A stretch of 64,000 bases of DNA from Alistipes sp. (GTDB taxonomy: Bacteria > Bacteroidota > Bacteroidia > Bacteroidales > Rikenellaceae): assembly GCA_017646625.1 (NCBI GenBank), contig JAGCMF010000003.1, positions 1 to 64,000 on the forward strand, given 5' to 3'. This document shows positions 62,238 through 64,000 of the stretch, in pieces (the first letter of the stretch is position 1; the number at the start of each line of letters is the position of its first letter). The notes under the pieces are model-generated. The model had not been told where the DNA came from and ran no database searches. It saw only the letters and a program-made list of their open reading frames with translations. Both the position numbers and the translations under genes were made by a program.

Positions 62238-63070
62238 TGAGCAACAAATGTATATGTTATAGTTCCATAGTGCGACGTGGGCGCCGAGCTATCAATCTTA
62301 AAGAGGGTGCGCTTATGACGTGCCGCCTCAATAGCTTGGGCATTAAGCTCACTATTTGTCGATGACTTGATACGTGCCGAGGTAACAGCACCATTTCTAT
62401 CGAGCCACACCTCGACAACAACGACACCACCACCCTTGGACTTATAGGCTGGAACATATAGATCACGGTGATGACGCACTGGATTCTCAAAGCTATAGGC
62501 TACGGTTACAGCACCCGAGAACTTGCCCCTCTCTCCACTATCACCCGCGCCCTGCGAGCCACCACTACCAGAGCCACGGCCTATGCCATCAACCTCCCTC
62601 ATGCCACTCTCATACTCACCTCTATTTGTTGCCATATCCGAGGCCACCTTATCCATCATCTGCTGCATGTCGCTGTCATACTGCGTATTGCTCGAGGCAG
62701 CGTTATCCGCAGCATCATTAGACTGCAGATTCTGCACCTTCTGCATGGCAGCAAGTCGTCTATCAATATCCTCCTGAAGCTTATCTCGCTGCTGGCGTAG
62801 GCGTTCTACCTCCTCCACCGAGGGCTCATCCTCGACAAACTCAATGATATACTCTATAGGGCGAGGAGTGACATGATAGCGTGCCGTAGCAAGCACAGTA
62901 CCACCAACCATGAAGACCAGGACGACAACGACAAGACCCAGACGATGACTATATAGCCACTCGCCAAACGACTCTGAACGTGTATCGCCAAGATCAATAG
63001 TCGGTCTACGCACCGCACGGCGCGCACCACCTCTACTACCATCTTTATGTATCACCCTCCTATCGGACAT
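62234..63070 (-). CDS. TonB-like energy transducer
   Basis: The 278-residue protein has a cytoplasmic start with an Arg-rich patch, one membrane segment (about 44-64), a periplasmic region with coiled coil (about 88-120) and a Gly/Ser-rich stretch (about 162-182), and a C-terminal TonB domain (VVVVEVWLDRNGAVTSARIK, ELNAQAIEAARHKR). The proline-rich spacer typical of classical TonB is absent, as in many Bacteroidota TonB-family proteins. No ExbB/ExbD genes are in view. It is divergent from lpxC; a minus-strand TATTTTTG box at 63097-63090 may serve it. Confidence 0.8.
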   Translation of the reverse strand: MSDRRVIHKDGSRGGARRAVRRPTIDLGDTRSESFGEWLYSHRLGLVVVVLVFMVGGTVLATARYHVTPRPIEYIIEFVEDEPSVEEVERLRQQRDKLQEDIDRRLAAMQKVQNLQSNDAADNAASSNTQYDSDMQQMMDKVASDMATNRGEYESGMREVDGIGRGSGSGGSQGAGDSGERGKFSGAVTVAYSFENPVRHHRDLYVPAYKSKGGGVVVVEVWLDRNGAVTSARIKSSTNSELNAQAIEAARHKRTLFKIDSSAPTSHYGTITYTFVAQ

Positions 63071-63120
63071 CTCACTGTAATATTTCTCGCAAAAATAGTA
63101 ATTTTTTTTAAAAAATTTAG

Positions 63121-63128
63121 TACATTTG
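63121..63128 (+). promoter_or_regulatory. -7 box before lpxC
   Basis: TACATTTG at 63121-63128 fits TAnnTTTG. The leader to the lpxC ATG would be about 82 nt. No TTTG at the normal distance. Confidence 0.4.
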
Positions 63129-63216
63129 TACCATTATTATTGAAAATAATAGGGGTAGGTAGTAGAGACTATTACTCTGTTACACGACTTAATATGAACA
63201 TTTAAATTGTAAGAAT

Positions 63217-64000
63217 ATGGCAACCAAACAACGCACCCTTGCTTCAGCAATATCATTCGAGGGTAAGGGACTACACACAGGTTTGCAGGTTAAGATGACG
63301 GTAAACCCAGCAGAGGATAACCACGGTATCACATTCCGCCGTGTCGACATCGAGGGTACACCCGAGGTACCAGCATTGTGTGAATATGTTACAGATACGT
63401 CGCGCGGTACTACCATAGAGAAGGGTGAAGCTAAAGTAAGCACAATCGAGCATATCATGTCGGCACTATGGACTCTCGGCGTAGATAATGCTATAGTAGA
63501 TATTAATGCTCCAGAGACACCTATCATGGATGGCTCAGCAAAGGAGTATGCCAGCAGAATAATCGAGGTAGGCACAGTAGAGCAGACGGCTGAACGTAAG
63601 TACTTTGAGGTTACAGAGAAGCAGGTATATACTCTTCCAGAGAAGGGTGTGGCTATCGTTATATATCCCGATGACGAGTTCTCGGTATCGGTACACGTGG
63701 ACTACAACTCAAAGGTAGTGGGTAACCAGTATGCTGTATATAACAGTAATGACGACTACGCAGAGAAGATCGCTATGTGCCGTACTTTCGTCTTCCTCCA
63801 CGAGTTGGAGCCACTCATGAAGATGAACCTCATCAAGGGTGGTGACCTCGATAACGCAATCGTCGTGGTGGAGAATCCCGTATCTGACGAGCAGCTCACT
63901 CACCTTAAGAAAATCTTTGGTAAGGATGATATCAGAATCACTGGCGGTTACCTGAATAACCAGCAGCTACGTGCCAATAACGAGCTTGCACGCCATAAGC
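63217..64000 (+). CDS. lpxC: UDP-3-O-acyl-N-acetylglucosamine deacetylase LpxC, 5' part (probably LpxC-FabZ fusion)
   Basis: LpxC deacetylates UDP-3-O-acyl-GlcNAc, the committed step of lipid A synthesis. The open frame from 63217 (MATKQRTLASAISFEGKGLH) runs off the right edge after 261 codons. Family motifs are GKGLHTGLQVKMTVNPAE, STIEHIMSALWTLGVDNA with the zinc-binding His, and APETPIMDGSAKEY. The insert between the two LpxC domains is present. In Bacteroidota LpxC is often fused to FabZ; whether this holds lies outside the window. Confidence 0.95.
   Translation, partial: MATKQRTLASAISFEGKGLHTGLQVKMTVNPAEDNHGITFRRVDIEGTPEVPALCEYVTDTSRGTTIEKGEAKVSTIEHIMSALWTLGVDNAIVDINAPETPIMDGSAKEYASRIIEVGTVEQTAERKYFEVTEKQVYTLPEKGVAIVIYPDDEFSVSVHVDYNSKVVGNQYAVYNSNDDYAEKIAMCRTFVFLHELEPLMKMNLIKGGDLDNAIVVVENPVSDEQLTHLKKIFGKDDIRITGGYLNNQQLRANNELARHK

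Overview
The window is chromosomal DNA of a gut-type member of the Bacteroidales (Bacteroidota). The evidence is a SusC/SusD starch utilisation locus, the Bacteroidota promoter form TTTG-N19-TAnnTTTG in front of two tRNA genes, a CstA/RsmA/RecQ/LptB core block, DUF5689 and DUF5606 proteins, a large LpxC start, and a type II-C CRISPR-Cas locus with 47-nt repeats. Genus cannot be fixed from sequence reading alone.

Layout. 1-2892: most of a secreted TPR-CHAT (caspase-like) protein that runs off the left edge. 3.0-12.3 kb: housekeeping genes (cstA, rsmA, recQ on minus; lptB, aroA, aroC, prmC, recX on plus). 12.4-19.9 kb: tRNA-Arg followed by an accessory island. The island holds a hairpin-rich segment, a two-repeat orphan CRISPR array with 36-nt repeats, a 19-repeat array with 47-nt repeats, cas2-cas1-cas9 on minus, a divergent tracrRNA, a tRNA fragment, a short copy of the tRNA-Arg 3' end with a tRNA-type terminator, and a broken tyrosine-recombinase start. 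19.9-26.2 kb: ahpC-ahpF, a DUF5606 gene, serB and two DUF5689-like lipoproteins. 26.3-47.4 kb: an MFS gene, then a minus-strand glycan locus (sugar transporter, SusC, SusD, a six-module SusE/F-like lipoprotein, GH53, four GH13 enzymes), with a LytS/LytTR-type two-component pair transcribed away from it. 47.5-51.2 kb: polysaccharide export lipoprotein, Wzc-like tyrosine kinase and a small HAD phosphatase. 51.3-64 kb: tRNA-Pro, an iron/cobalamin-type ABC importer, tRNA-Glu, rpsT, an AraC regulator, an RluA-type pseudouridine synthase, free-Met-R-SO reductase, an acyltransferase, a K+/H+ antiporter, two hypotheticals, a TonB-like protein and the start of lpxC.

The CRISPR locus is the most interesting part. 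Eighteen of the 19 47-nt repeats carry a complete Bacteroidota promoter (TTG, 19 nt, TATATTTG or TATCTTTG), so each repeat could start its own crRNA. The oldest-looking, left-most repeat has lost the -33 element. The tracrRNA anti-repeat matches repeat positions 2-23 without a mismatch. Its first 12 nt are also complementary to the region just upstream of the cas9 start codon, suggesting that tracrRNA may regulate cas9. The orphan 36-nt repeats share both ends with the 47-nt repeat but lack the promoter box. The flanks suggest that the whole locus arrived at the 3' end of tRNA-Arg.

Other points of note are strong intercistronic hairpins without U-runs in the glycan and ahpCF operons, a short dispersed element with terminal inverted repeats in two copies, and twin palindromes in front of the acyltransferase gene. 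All functional calls come from reading motifs by eye; no database search was made.
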